Shown here in pieces: positions 22,013 through 32,439 of a stretch of DNA of 64,000 nucleotides. The DNA lies in NCBI GenBank assembly GCA_014058105.1, contig JACGCM010000779.1, forward strand, positions 2,728,001 to 2,792,000. Direction: 5' to 3'. Under the pieces are notes generated by a model. That model did not search any database, was not told the DNA's origin, and saw only the letters and a program-made list of their open reading frames with translations. Origin of the DNA: Kingdonia uniflora (Eukaryota; Streptophyta; Magnoliopsida; Ranunculales; Circaeasteraceae). Both the position numbers and the translations under genes were made by a program. Numbering within the stretch: the stretch's first letter is position 1; every line of letters starts with the position of its first letter.

Positions 22013-22182
22013 CATGTATTGACAACTAATGTAATAATGTTGAATTAGATAGTAATAGAAAAAATGATGGGTTGGAGATTAAACTCGACAAAAATATCGA
22101 TACTAGCATATGAACATATATAATGTATCTTTATGATATTATACTTATTTAAAAAAGGGAATCTAATTTTCAAGTTCAATAA

Positions 22183-24558
22183 ATGGATGAACCTGTCCAA
22201 ATTGTTGATAAGGAAGGGATCTTCGAGAACCTTGAAGATGTAAAACAACATTTAATTGATGTAACAACGTGTGTTAAAGAGTTGGGTGGTAGGTATAGAG
22301 TTGGGTAGAGTAGCTCGGATGTTGCGAGTATTAATCAATTCAAATTGGAGGCTAGGACGATTGAAGTGTCCGGTGGGGAAAGGACTAAAACAGATGTAGA
22401 TCACGAGCCCCAGGTAAGTGATCGAGAAGGGAGTGATGGTGGGGAAGAAGATGTTGATGAGGATGAGGGGGAGTGCTATGGGGAGGCTCCAGAAAGTAGT
22501 AAAATTTTGAGCTTCAAATCGAAGTATGGTATCCCTAGCGATATTAGGTTTGAGGTTTACCATTATGACATGATGGACCAAGAGGTTCCTTTAGATGGTA
22601 TTCTTGTCCATCGAGAATAGATAAAGAAGGGGTTAAAATTGCCACTTCGAGCTGATCAAAAGAAGTTTATAAACTTCTTCAATGTTTCCCCTGGTCGGTT
22701 CAACCCAAACGATTATGACCTCTTCCGGGTGATGGGAGTAATAAATGGTCGGCTAAAGGAGAAAAAGAAAGAGTTGATTACTGTGGTTGATATATGTGCG
22801 TATTACATACTTAAACAGAATCCACAGAAGTTGGGGTACAGGTACTTAGCGAGGTTCCTGAGGATGACTCTCTTTTATGAAATGGTATCGACGGGGGGTA
22901 GTACTTTGCGGATTATCTCCTTATCTTGGGAAATTATGAATTCGACCAGAAAGATTCAGGGGAGCCTTTTAAAGGAAAAAGCTTCCACCTAAGTTTGTGT
23001 TTAGGTAACTTGTATGTCAAGGTTTTTGACATGCTTGTTATGTTAAAATTGGTGTTTAACTGTATGTTGTTTTGTCTTCGTGCAGTACTAAAGGAAATCG
23101 ATAGAAAGTCCACGGTAACTGAAAAGTTATACAGCATCAAGACTGATTACTACGGTCTAATTGATTCTCTAGTTGCAAATCAAGAGAAGGTGGATGGTCT
23201 TTTCCAAGAGGCTAGAATAAAAACAACTCGAACTAATGGAACTAATATCCCCCATATTGACGGCAAAATGTCTGTTAAGGACAAGAGGGATGCTGAATCG
23301 AGTCTACCCCTCAAAAATTCCGCATTGAGTGAGTACACCACTGATACTACATTGGAGAAGGAGGCCTTACTGAGTGGGTCTTTTGCGAAGAACAAGATAA
23401 AGAAGGCTGCTGACCGTCCTAGTATCCTCGCTCCCCTGGAAAAGAGGTCATCTCGATGATCTGCAGTTGAGGAGGGAAAGAAAGTTTATGTTGCTGATTT
23501 GTTACCTAGGTCGGCCAAGGCAAAACCTGATCTCACTGTGAAAAATGACTCACAAGAGTCCACAAAGATGAAGGATGCTCTCACGGTAAAAAAAGTGTTC
23601 TCAAGGGTCCGCAAAGGAGAAGGATGTTCTCTCGGCGAAAAAGGGCTCCCAGGAGTCTGCCAAGGCGAAGGTTGGTAGGGGGTTGGGCGGGTCACATGAG
23701 GAGACTCAGCAAACCATTGAGGCTTTTGCTTTCAGGAAGGGCTCTTTGGAGGAGGATTTTGTCAACTGTTATGTTGGGGCTGAGAGCTTGTAGAACTTCT
23801 TCAACGATGGTCACCGCACGACGAACCAGGTTAGAAATTTTTATGCTCTGTCTCATTTAATAACTTTGGTGCCTTTGTCGAGGACTCGATGTTGTATTCT
23901 GATGCAGATTAAGAAGCTGCTTCACGATGCGAAGCCTCAGATGCTTAGTGGGCAGAGCCTAGCCAATGAGCTCTTGATCTCAAAGAAAAATGAGAAGGAG
24001 CTCACAACTGATAAGGAAGAGCTGGAGGAGAAGCTCGAGAGGATAAGGTGAGGAGCGGCCAAGTCAAAGGAGGCGACCATTGCAGAGACCAGGAAGATGT
24101 GCTATGGAGAGATGAAGAAAGAGATCGCCCAGCTCAAGGCTAATTTGGTGAAGGAGAAGGAAGATGTTCTTTCTCTGTAACAGACCAACTTCAAGAATAA
24201 TGTCCGTAAACAGAATTTGGTTGTGCGGAGGTCGATGGCGGAGGAGTACGCCAAGGTGTTCGTTGAGCAGAGGGCAAAAGCTGAGCAGGTAAATCTTGCA
24301 GATCTCAAGCGTATGAAGGCCAACTTCAGATTGGAGTTCCATGAGATGGAGGAGAGAAAGGACTTTTAGAAAATATTAGCTGCTTCTACTGGGGCCATCT
24401 TCTCCGACTCGGATACTTAGAAGGAAGCACTTAAGGTACCTGGCCCTGTTGTTCTCGAGGGTACTGTTCCCGAGGAAGTACTAGATGACCTTATTCAGGG
24501 TCTGCCAGTGAAGGATGATACTCCTATCTCTCCACCAGCAGAATATAAAGTTTTCTGA
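22183..24558 (+). pseudogene. Accessory gene C of the inner element: Transposase_28-like with introns
   Basis: ATG at 22183 (MDEPVQIVDKEGIFENLEDV) opens a frame holding two in-frame TAGs (22309-22311, 22618-22620). The domain [36 protein letters not shown] and [13 protein letters not shown] matches the 'putative gypsy-type transposon' pattern (G-L-x-L-P-L, then N-W/Y-x-x-L/F) and parallels exon 2 of gene C at 12433-13293. Introns fit at 23005-23085 (gtaact..gtgcag) and 23830-23907 (gttaga..atgcag), the same places relative to the domain and the coiled-coil tail as in the large element. The last exon (23908-24558) is a Lys/Glu-rich coiled coil (LTTDKEELEEKLERIR, AEEYAKVFVEQRAKAEQ) ending in an acidic tail. 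Frameshifts near 22900 and 23610 and several stops make it a pseudogene. Partners and function are unknown. Confidence 0.6.
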
Positions 24559-25080
24559 ATTTTTTTTGTTTGAGTGGGTTTAAGTACAAGTAGTCGATGG
24601 GACCTGAAACAATTTTTTGTTTTTGAATGACTACTTTATGGAAATAGTGATGCATAGATTGTTTAAATTTTGAAGTAGTCAATAGTGATGGATAGATTTT
24701 TTGTAGGAAAAATATGTTAAGTGTTTGATTCGATAAGATTGACATTATTTATATACGATTGTAGATAAATAGTCAGAGTGTTGCTTTGCGCATATATCTG
24801 AGTTGATGGAAAGAGAACCATGTAATGGCTTTATGAATGGAGAATGATGACCAGATATTGTTCCTCTATGGGATATTTAGGTTTTTGAAGAAAAAGAGCA
24901 AAACATGACATGTTTTGTTTGATAAATAATGACTTTTAAACAAATGTATCCTGTAATTGGATAGATGTTTGTCGAAGAGATGGGATCTAGCTGTGATAAA
25001 TACTTGAATAGTATTTACCGATACTGAGAAATATAAAGTTAAAAAATTTAACGATAGTAAAGATGCATTTATTTGAAGTA
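24559..25080. other. Spacer between convergent gene C and pol
   Basis: AT-rich, with no coding similarity. The plus-strand gene ends at 24558 and the minus-strand pol ends at about 25090, so 3' ends of both transcripts would fall here. Confidence 0.4.
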
Positions 25081-25089
25081 ATTGAAAGA

Positions 25090-26260
25090 GATTACAGCTG
25101 CTTATCTGTAGAACATCTTCAGATGGGCTGTATTCCAAGGATATTCAATTTGTACTTTATCTTCAGTCATTAACCAATATGTTCCACTGCCATTCTTGTC
25201 GCTGATAATGTAAGGCCCATCACAGTTTTTGGATAATTTGCCAGAGTTCTTGGGTCGAGTACTATCTTGAATGCGTCAAAAGACAAGGTCACCGATATCG
25301 AATGTACACTTCCTAACCTTCTTGTTGTATGCTTTTTTGAGAGTATCATGGTATCACCTTAAGTTTGCAATGGCGTGGTCTCGAGTTTCTTCAATCCAAT
25401 TGAGGTTACAGAGAAATCCAAGTTTATTTTCCTCATCTGTAACTCTTCTTCGGGTACTTGGGAGATCAAGGTCTGAGGGGATCACTGCTTCAGTACCAAA
25501 GGCCATCATAAATGGTGTACAACCAGTGGACATTCAAAGAGTTATTCGATATGCCCATAATACACTAAATAGTTCATCAACCTATCTGCCCTTTTTCTCT
25601 TCAAGATACTTGTGCAACCCTAATTTGATGCTCCTGTTTATAGCTTTAGCTTGGCCATTTCCTCGAGAATAGTACGGTGTCGAAATAGATAATTGAATCT
25701 TGTATTTGTGGAGGAAATTGAGAACTTTTCTATTGATAAATTGCCTACCATTATCATATCGTATCATTTGTGGACAGCCAAATCTGGTTATGATGTATTC
25801 CTAAAGAAACTTGATTACTTCAATCTCGTCGGTATGACATAGCGGTGCTACGTCAACCCATTTGGTAAAGTAGTCTGTTGCCACAAGAATAAATTTTATG
25901 TTACCCGATACTGGGTGCAATGGACCAATAATGTCAATTGCTGATCTTTTGAATGTCCAGAGAACATTACTAACATGTAAGTTGAGGGCTGGGCTTTTGA
26001 TGTTGTGGGCATGTATTTGGCACTTATAGCATTTTCTGACAAATTCTTTGCAGTCTTGTCGTATTTTTTGCCAGTATAAACCTTGTGTAGACGCCCTTTG
26101 CGCCAATGATCTTCCTAAAATGTGAGCTGCACAAATTCCTTTGAGAAGTTCTTTGATTTTGACCTGTGTTTGTTTCTGTAAGATGTATTTGATAAGCGAT
26201 CCCCCCCCCCCCGGTAATTCGATATTGTATTCCATCATGAACTTTGAACTGTGGACATTT
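25090..26260 (-). pseudogene. Integrase of the inner gypsy element
   Basis: Minus 26238-25801 gives GLYWQKIRQDCKEFVRKCYK with the CxxC of the zinc-binding domain, then the core with AIDIIGPL, KFILVATDYFTKWVDVAPL and HTDEIEVIKFL. 25767-25582 gives MIRYDNGRQF and NGQAKAINRSIKLGL. The third catalytic residue of the D,D-E triad, normally Glu in NGQAE, is Lys here (NGQAK), so the enzyme would be dead even without the stops. A C-terminal part follows (FDIGDLVF, KLSKNCDGPYIIS) to about 25100. A run of about 14 C near 26203 disturbs the frame before the zinc-binding part. Confidence 0.85.
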
Positions 26261-26535
26261 GGCTAAGAGTGCTAGAGCTTCTTCTTTATTGTCTGGGAAA
26301 GTATTAGAACCTAGGTATGTAAAGAACAGTCTTCTCCAATCTTCAGGATCGTCGTCTTCGATAACTTTGATCTACATGGTGTAACTTACATCGAGACTTG
26401 AATGTTCGATTACCTCAATGTCCGAAGTTCTTTTATCACTGCCTTCGAGCATTATAGCGATGTATGCTAGTGTGTCGGTGTGGCAGTTTTTAGTTCTAGG
26501 TAAATAAGCGATTGTTGCTGCTTTGAATTTCTTCA

Positions 26536-26973
26536 TTATTCTTTGACAAGAGCTTTGTAAGCAACCATTTTGCCTGATATTTTGAATGTTTTGGTGTAAT
26601 GGTTGGCCAGTAGTAGGGAATCGATGTAAACATCAATTTCTTCCGCTGCAAGTGCTATTACGAGATTCAGTCCGTGCAGGATAGCTTTATACTCTATTTC
26701 GTTGTTGGTGGCATATAACTTTATTTTTATAGCTTTTTCAATTCGATAGTTGGATGGTATTACGAGGACGATACCGATCCCTAACCCTCGTAGTCCAGTA
26801 AATCCATCTGCAAAGAGTCTCCATCTTGTAGTTTGCGACCATGCATCTGTTTCTGCGATGGAATCATCGGCCAGTACTTCTTCGAGTTCCTCCCATTCGG
26901 GGTCTTCGACTGAAAAATCTACCAAAAATCGGCTGTCCTTTGACCAATATTTATGGCTCGAATGAGATATCAT
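26536..26973 (-). pseudogene. Second (archaeal-type) RNase H of the inner element
   Basis: Open minus frame with WRLFADGFTGLRGLGIGIVL, KLYATNNEIEYKAILHGLNL and YIDSLLLANHYT. The acidic positions DG, E (in NNEIEY) and D (in YIDS) of the RNase H fold are kept. In Tat elements this extra domain follows the normal RNase H and may have taken over its role. The upstream part of the same frame (DDSIAETDAW) is the linker. It is one of the better preserved domains of the element. Confidence 0.8.
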
Positions 26974-27097
26974 ATTCTCTTAGGAATACAGACCATTGAA
27001 GAACCTACTGGGATTTTTCCTTTGTAGAGAGTACGAGTTTGAGGGAGAACTTGGTGATGAACTTGATGGGGTGGGATTGGAAATAAGGTCAAATTTT

Positions 27098-28230
27098 TTA
27101 CAAACTGTACACCAAAGCGAGTAGCTGCCTTTTAGTTATTGTATATCCCATTTCAGTAGGCATAAAAGTTTTGATGATGAAGTAGATTGGTTTTTCCACG
27201 TCATCTTCTTCTCGAATAAGAACAGAGCTGATGGAATCATCTGTTGCTGATAAGTACATTATTAGTACATTGCCATCAACAGGAGTACTCATTATGAAAG
27301 GACGCCCCAAGTATCTTTGGAGATCTTGGAAAGCCGATTCACAGTCTAGGGTCTAGATAATTTCTTTGGCCTATTTCTTGGACACTGGGGCTGGGTTCCC
27401 ACGAAGAAGGAGGTAAAGAAGTTTGCATCGATCAGATAACTTGGAGATGAACCTATGAAGAGCTGTAATCTTGCCAGCAAGCTTTTGTACATCTTTTTTT
27501 GTTTGTGGAGATGGCATTTCCATGAGTGCTTTGATTTGTGCCAGGTCAATTTATATGCCTCTCTTACTAACTAGGTGACCCAGGAACTGCCCTGATGCAA
27601 CTCCAAATTGGTATTTCTCTAGGTTTAATTTCATTTGGTAAGTACAAAGAATATCAAAATTGGTCTGCAGATTGCTGCAATGATCTTCCCATTTTAAAGC
27701 TTTGCAGATCATATCATTGATGTATACCTCTATGATTTTGCCTAAATAATCTTTAAACATTCGAGTGACAAGTCGCTAATAAGTGGCTCTTGTATTCTTT
27801 AATCCAAAAAGCATAATTATGTAATATTAAATACCTCTTTCCGTAATAAATGTCGTCTTCTCTTGGTCTTCTTTGATAAGAGGAACCTGATTGTAACCGA
27901 AAGCTACATCCGTCATTGAAAGAAGTTTATATCCTCCAACGAAGTCGAGGAGATGAGGAATTAGGGAGAGGGGAAAGATATCTTTTGGCATAAATTTTTT
28001 TGGCTCTGTAAAATCTATGCAGACCCCGATTTTCCAGTTTTTCTTTGGGACAGCCACGATATTAGAGACCCATTTTGGATATTTGGCTTCCCAAATGAAG
28101 CCAACATGAAGAAGTTTATATATTTCTTCATTAACAGCTTCTCGAAGGCGGGGGGCTAAATTGTGATATTTTTGCACAACTGTTTTACTATCTGGAGAGA
28201 GATTGAGTTTGTGGTTCACAGCCGATGGAT
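27098..28230 (-). pseudogene. Reverse transcriptase and first RNase H of the inner element
   Basis: 28219-27827 holds the linker and RT fingers (PRLREAVNEEIYKLL, WVSNIVAVPKKNWKIGVCID, LLSMTDVAFGYNQVPL). After a frame change, 27760-27551 holds EVYINDMICKALK, where the catalytic YxDD reads YIND (first Asp replaced by Asn), then MKLNLEKYQFGVASGQFLGH. 27540-27350 is the RT thumb (DVQKLAGKITAL type) in shifted frames. 27310-27098 is the gypsy RNase H (SSVLIREEDDVEKPIYFI). The Asp-to-Asn change and two frameshifts mean no polymerase activity. Confidence 0.85.
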
Positions 28231-28559
28231 CGATGTTCGGTATCTCTTAGAAATACCATGCAAAGATGTTGATATTTTTCTTTAAAAGATGTAAAAGGGT
28301 TTCTCTTTCTTCGGCTGACAGACTTGAGCAAATAAAAGTATTTCTTCTTGGTCTATCGAGTTATATGGATTCAACTGCCTCAGTATCGTGTTGCTCAAAC
28401 GCTGGAGGTGGTTCCTACTTTAATTATTATGCCCAAAGAAGGTTTGCTATGTGAGAGTTTGTGGTGGTATTTTTGCACATTCGTGCTACTGTTTGACTCC
28501 CTTTGAGTTCAAACACCCCGTAATCTATTAGAAATCGTAAGACCAAATGATACGCCAGT

Positions 28560-29101
28560 GGTACTGCGTTAATAGAAGGGAGCCAACTTCATCCCAAGAT
28601 CACCAAATATTTTGACTCAGCGTCAATGACAATAAACTTAACGAAGGTAGTTTCTGGTCCCGCTTGGACATGCAGTGTGATTTTTCCCAAGGAAGATTCT
28701 TTGAAACCCTTAAACCCTGTAATAGTTGTTATAGAAGCTTTGACCAAATCTTTGAGGCTGAGAACATCAATTGCTCTTTTAAATAACACGTCTGATATAC
28801 TTCCCGTATCGATGAGAAATATGTGTAAATAGTCTTGTCCTACTTTGAGCATTATGACCAGTGGGTTGTCATGAGGGTATTTGACATGGCTGGTGTCATA
28901 GTCCTGAAATGAAATGTGATATAGACGTTTGGCTTTGCTGAAGCTAGGTAGAATTTTTATAAATTTTTCTGAGGACGTCATCTTGCTGCAGGATGTGATT
29001 TTTTTGTCTTTCTTTCTTTTCTTTCCCTTATCAATTTCAACCATAAAAATATGGTAAGCTTGGCCTTGTCCTTCTTCTTGTTTGACCTCCTTTCTTTTCA
29101 T
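28560..29101 (-). pseudogene. Aspartic protease region of the inner element
   Basis: Open minus frame of 170 codons. A basic N-terminal part (KRKKDKKITSCSKM) precedes ISFQDYDTSHVKYPHDNPLV, then the protease active site LIDTGSISDVLF and the flap region ITGFKGFKESSLGKITLHVQ, ending VILG-stop where ILGR-x-WL is usual. The DTGS catalytic motif is intact. It is separated from gag by a stop near 29110 and from RT by a frame change. In plant gypsy elements protease lies between gag and RT in one polyprotein. Confidence 0.85.
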
Positions 29102-29109
29102 CTTTTCTT

Positions 29110-30215
29110 TTAGAAATTTCTAGACATCGACTGCATACTCGTAAAGTCTTCTTGCGAGTAGAATGCGATGAAAGATCCGTATCATAGAGTAACAGTTATG
29201 AGTTTCATGGCTATGCACATTGTGATACTGGCATAATGGTTTGTTTGGTACATCAAGAATCGATTCTACTTCTCGAAACAAGTCATTACCTTTTATTGCT
29301 GGTAAAATGGTAGAGAGTATGTTTATCATAAGAGGTAGGACTGGGATTGGTCTATCTGCTTTTCTGTCTCTCTTCCTGATAATGTCAGTACTCCATCCAC
29401 GCTGTTTAGAAGTAGCATTACTCGTCGTCATTAGATTTGGCGATGAGATAGCATCATTGGTATGAGTAATTGAGGAGCTCATCATTTTATCTTTCTTGGA
29501 CCATTTGAGTTCGATGCAGTTATTGACAACATCAATCATTTATGTTACTGCCATGGGCTTATACATGGTAAGTTCTTTTCGAACTTAAGAATCGATGTGG
29601 AGTGCGGAGGTAAACGCCGGAACGAAAATTTTGGGATCTGAATTCCCAATTTTCCTTATTTCTTGTAGGAAACATTTGTAAAAGCTGGCTAAGGTTTCTT
29701 TCACACCTTGCTCGAAAAAGAATAACGAATCGACTGTTATTTTGCATTCCTTAGCATGCGCATAGTTTAATTCGAAGAGTCGCTGTAACTGGCTGAAACT
29801 GGTAATCGATCCTTCTGGAATAATGTGAAACTATCAGAGAGGTTCTTCCTTAAGGCTCATATTAAATACCTGGCATAACATGTGATCTAGTTTGGAGTAC
29901 AGTCTAACTACTGCCTTGAAGTGACGGACGTATGAGAGAGGATCAGTGAGTCCCGCATATTGGTAGAACCTTGGCATCTGAAAATTATCTAGAATCGGTA
30001 TAACATTGAGATGAGAAGAAATAGGATTTGCTTCAATCCTATCGAGAATAGATCTTCTGCCAGGATTGTCTGAGTATATAGCTGGAATCATATTATTCAA
30101 ATCATCTAGGGTAATAAAATACTGAAGAGTATTTGGTGTTGCTGCAACTTGAGGATCAAAGTCGCCTTGACCTTTAGGTCCCAACTTGCCTCTCACTGGT
30201 TGCCTCACAGGACGT
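29110..30215 (-). pseudogene. Gag of the inner element
   Basis: 30208-29834 gives the N-terminal part (MIPAIYSDNPGRRSILDRIE, MPRFYQYAGLTDPLSYVRHF). 29800-29559 in shifted frames gives the capsid segment (FFEQGVKETLASFYKCFLQE). 29539-29120 gives the linker and the Tat gag zinc-binding-like stretch CQYHNVHSHETHNCYSMIRI (C-x2-H...H-x4-C spacing). Gag would form the particle shell and bind element RNA. Two or three frame changes break it. The start upstream of 30208 is unclear because the leader between the primer-binding site (30694) and here has lost a clean ATG frame. Confidence 0.8.
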
Positions 30216-30674
30216 GGCAGGTTCTGGTGACATATACATCAACTTCTTTGTATAGTCGATGCTAAGGAAGTTAGGCCAAAATGTCATAAAGCTCTGTCTG
30301 GATTTTTTGATCTAGATCTAGAAGTTCAAATTCATTCTACCCTTGGTAAGTTCTCTTTCTGGGTAGCTCTAGATCGATGATCACTTTGAGCTTGGGGATA
30401 TGTGTTTGACAGACAGTGAATCGGTCTTGATTTCATCATAAATTTTCCATCTCTTGAAGAGCTTGTGCGTAAATTCGCTGATCATTGACCGCTGGACCCT
30501 GTAAGATTCCATTTGTTTTTAGAGTTTGACCATGGCATTGTGTAGATTAATAGCTTCAGGAAAGGCAGGTATGGAGTTGATCTCATGGTTCCTCTAAGTA
30601 CTAGAGACACTTTTAAGGTTTATATTTTTCATCGGAATGTCTAGAATCACAGTCGATAAAGAAAAAATGTGGCA

Positions 30675-30694
30675 TTCCCACAGACGGTACCAAT
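30675..30694 (-). other. Primer-binding site of the inner element
   Basis: On minus, the bases next to the 5' LTR read attggtaccgtctgtgggaa. This is a decayed form of the TGGCGCCGTCTGTGGGAA-type site common in plant Tat elements. The tRNA partner cannot be settled by eye. Confidence 0.7.
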
Positions 30695-31168
30695 TGTAAT
30701 GTCATATTTTCTAAAAGGTAAACTTTTCCAATACTTTTATAAGGAAATTGCAACTGTAAAATTAAGCACAGTAGATTTTACATGGAAACTCAGTAAAACC
30801 TGAGAAAAACCATAACCTCGAGGAGGATTTAGACATAAAAAACAACTAATTGCTAATTATTACAATTGTTGAATAGTAAGGACATGAAAATGTGTAAGAA
30901 TGATAGAGTTGTAGATCGGATTAACATCTGCTCTGCTTGTATTTATAGTAGATACAGGCAGCTACAAAAATAAAGTGTTTCCTATTTTAGCGGGTAGAGG
31001 ACGAACTTCGTGGATCTTCTTGCAACGGCTCTATTTGGCCAAGCGTAACGGCTACTGTAGTGGGTCGAGCTTTGTTGTTGTAGGTGTGACATATTCACGA
31101 AAGAAAAAGTATCCTCGACAAAGTTCTGTTAGCTTCTACTTGTCAAACTTGGGAAATATGCTACTACG
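30695..31168 (-). repeat. 5' LTR of the inner gypsy element
   Basis: Begins tgtaatgt and ends ctactacg on plus. It aligns end to end with 18791-19263. The likely TATA box reads atttata on plus at 30941-30947. Confidence 0.9.
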
Positions 31169-31173
31169 TAACC
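31169..31173. repeat. Target-site duplication, right copy (taacc)
   Basis: Perfect copy of 18786-18790. Confidence 0.9.
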
Positions 31174-31460
31174 ATCGACGTCGATCTGATGACTTTGAGA
31201 CAAATTTGTTGATAGCTGCAATCTTTCCAGCAAGCTTTTGTACATCATTCTTTATTTTTGGAGATGGCATGGAGATCATAGCTTGAATCTGATCATGATC
31301 AGCTTTGATCCCCTTTTGACTGATGAGGTGTCCCAGAACTCGACTAGAATGTACTTCCGAATTAACATTTATCAGGATTGAGTTTTATTTTGTATAACCG
31401 TAATATGTAAAAAACTATATCAAGATGAACAATATTATCCTCCTTTTTTAGGCTTTTGTA
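31174..31460 (-). pseudogene. RT C-terminal fragment of the large element
   Basis: Minus frames read KLNPDKC-x-FG, a FVYKSLKKEDN segment and the RT thumb pattern (KACWKDC.., where KLAGKIAA is usual). It joins, across the inner insertion, to the RT connection at 18785. The palm with the catalytic YxDD is missing: coding drops from the linker (in the inverted segment 31461-32110) directly to KSL, so several hundred bases are deleted. Confidence 0.65.
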
Positions 31461-32110
31461 GACAAAGTTATGCCAAGCGATATCAATATCAGTGGCATCA
31501 ATGGATCTAATGAAGAACGAGTAGGCAAAATTATCCTACTAGTCACCGTTAGACCTACAACACTCGGCGTCACATTCTATGTTATCAATACAAAATCTTA
31601 TTTATTGGGAATTATAGGACGTTGTTGGTTACACAACATGCAAGCAATACCTTCCATATACCATCAGGCAGGCACTTCGTTTTCAGTATAATGGGGGCAT
31701 ATATGAAATTAAAGGAAGTCAAAAGCTCGCTCGAGCTTGCGAGAATACAGTTTTTACCATACTTGATATATTAGAAAGATTTGCTTCATAGCAATTACAG
31801 AACGCTAGTCACGCCAAAGATTAACCTTCACCAGTCGAACCTATAGAGTATATTGATATCAATGAACATAGCAGTGGAACATACATTGGTACCAGGATTA
31901 TCCCACAGGAGAATGAAGCTCTAATACATTTCCTTCAAGCAAATAGAGACGTATTCGTTTGAACTTTCCAAGAAATGCCTGGAGTTGACCCACCAAAGGC
32001 ATTCCACAAATTAAGTATCAAAATCAAAGCTACAACGGTCAAAAAGAAGTAAAGAAGGCTCTCACCTCATTTTTGCGATGAGGTCAACAATGAAATTGAT
32101 TAATGTCAGT
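31461..32110 (+). pseudogene. Inverted protease/RT-linker segment of the large element
   Basis: Plus frame 31470-31691 encodes INGSNEERVGKIILLVTVRP, SYLLGIIGRCWL and HNMQAIPSIYHQ, the C-terminal half of a gypsy protease. It continues through a linker to TFQEMPGVDPPKAFHKLSIK and DEVNNEID at about 32095, the start of RT. All surrounding parts of the element (protease N-half at 32294-32112, gag to the right, RT C-terminus to the left) are on minus. Flipping 31461-32110 restores the normal order, so this is best read as an in-place inversion. An imperfect inverted repeat (aatgaaattga / tcagtttcatt) spans the right breakpoint. Confidence 0.7.
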
Positions 32111-32111
32111 T

Positions 32112-32294
32112 TCATTCAATTCTGCTTTGAAAAAGGATTTCGATATCGTTGCCCATATCTATCATCATGGTATGCATGACAAATTTCTTCATTTTAAACA
32201 TGATAACCAGTATATCATGATTTGGGAAATTGATATGACCTATGACACAATTCTCGAAAGAGATTCCAGTTTGATGACTGCTTGATTCAGGCAA
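32112..32294 (-). pseudogene. Protease N-terminal half of the large element
   Basis: Minus frame with ISFENCVIGHINFPNHDILV and MMIDMGNDIEILFQSRIE, where the usual active site DTGS reads DMGN. The catalytic Asp is kept but the Thr-Gly-Ser turn is altered, so it is probably inactive. It breaks off at the inversion boundary near 32110. Confidence 0.7.
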
Positions 32295-32439
32295 GAGTTT
32301 AGCTTCTTTATCCTGAACCGTGAGATCGCAACACTCTATTAATCTCCTTCTCTTAAATCTGGTTAAATTGTTAATCTAGTGAATCTCGATTATATGGATG
32401 AGGTAGAGGTGGCACAAGTGCTTTCGCTCCGATTGTTCT

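Larger units (their letters stand above)
18791..31168 (-). mobile_element. Inner Tat-lineage Ty3/gypsy retrotransposon (12.4 kb)
   Basis: It has LTRs of 473 and 474 bp (18791-19263 and 30695-31168), a perfect 5-bp target duplication (taacc), a primer-binding site beside the 5' LTR, and a polypurine tract beside the 3' LTR. On minus it encodes gag (30208-29120), protease (29101-28560), RT (28219-27300), RNase H (27310-27098), second RNase H (26973-26536) and integrase (26238-25100). A plus-strand accessory block (19490-24558) fills the space between pol and the 3' LTR. By eye the LTRs differ at roughly one base in six to seven, so the insertion is old, but it is younger than the host element whose pol it interrupts. 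Stops and frameshifts occur in every domain. Confidence 0.92.

Noticed and set aside
26200..26216. Run of about 14 C as a regulatory G-quadruplex
   Set aside because: A single homopolymer inside decayed integrase; could be a sequencing or assembly artefact and lacks the four spaced G-runs.
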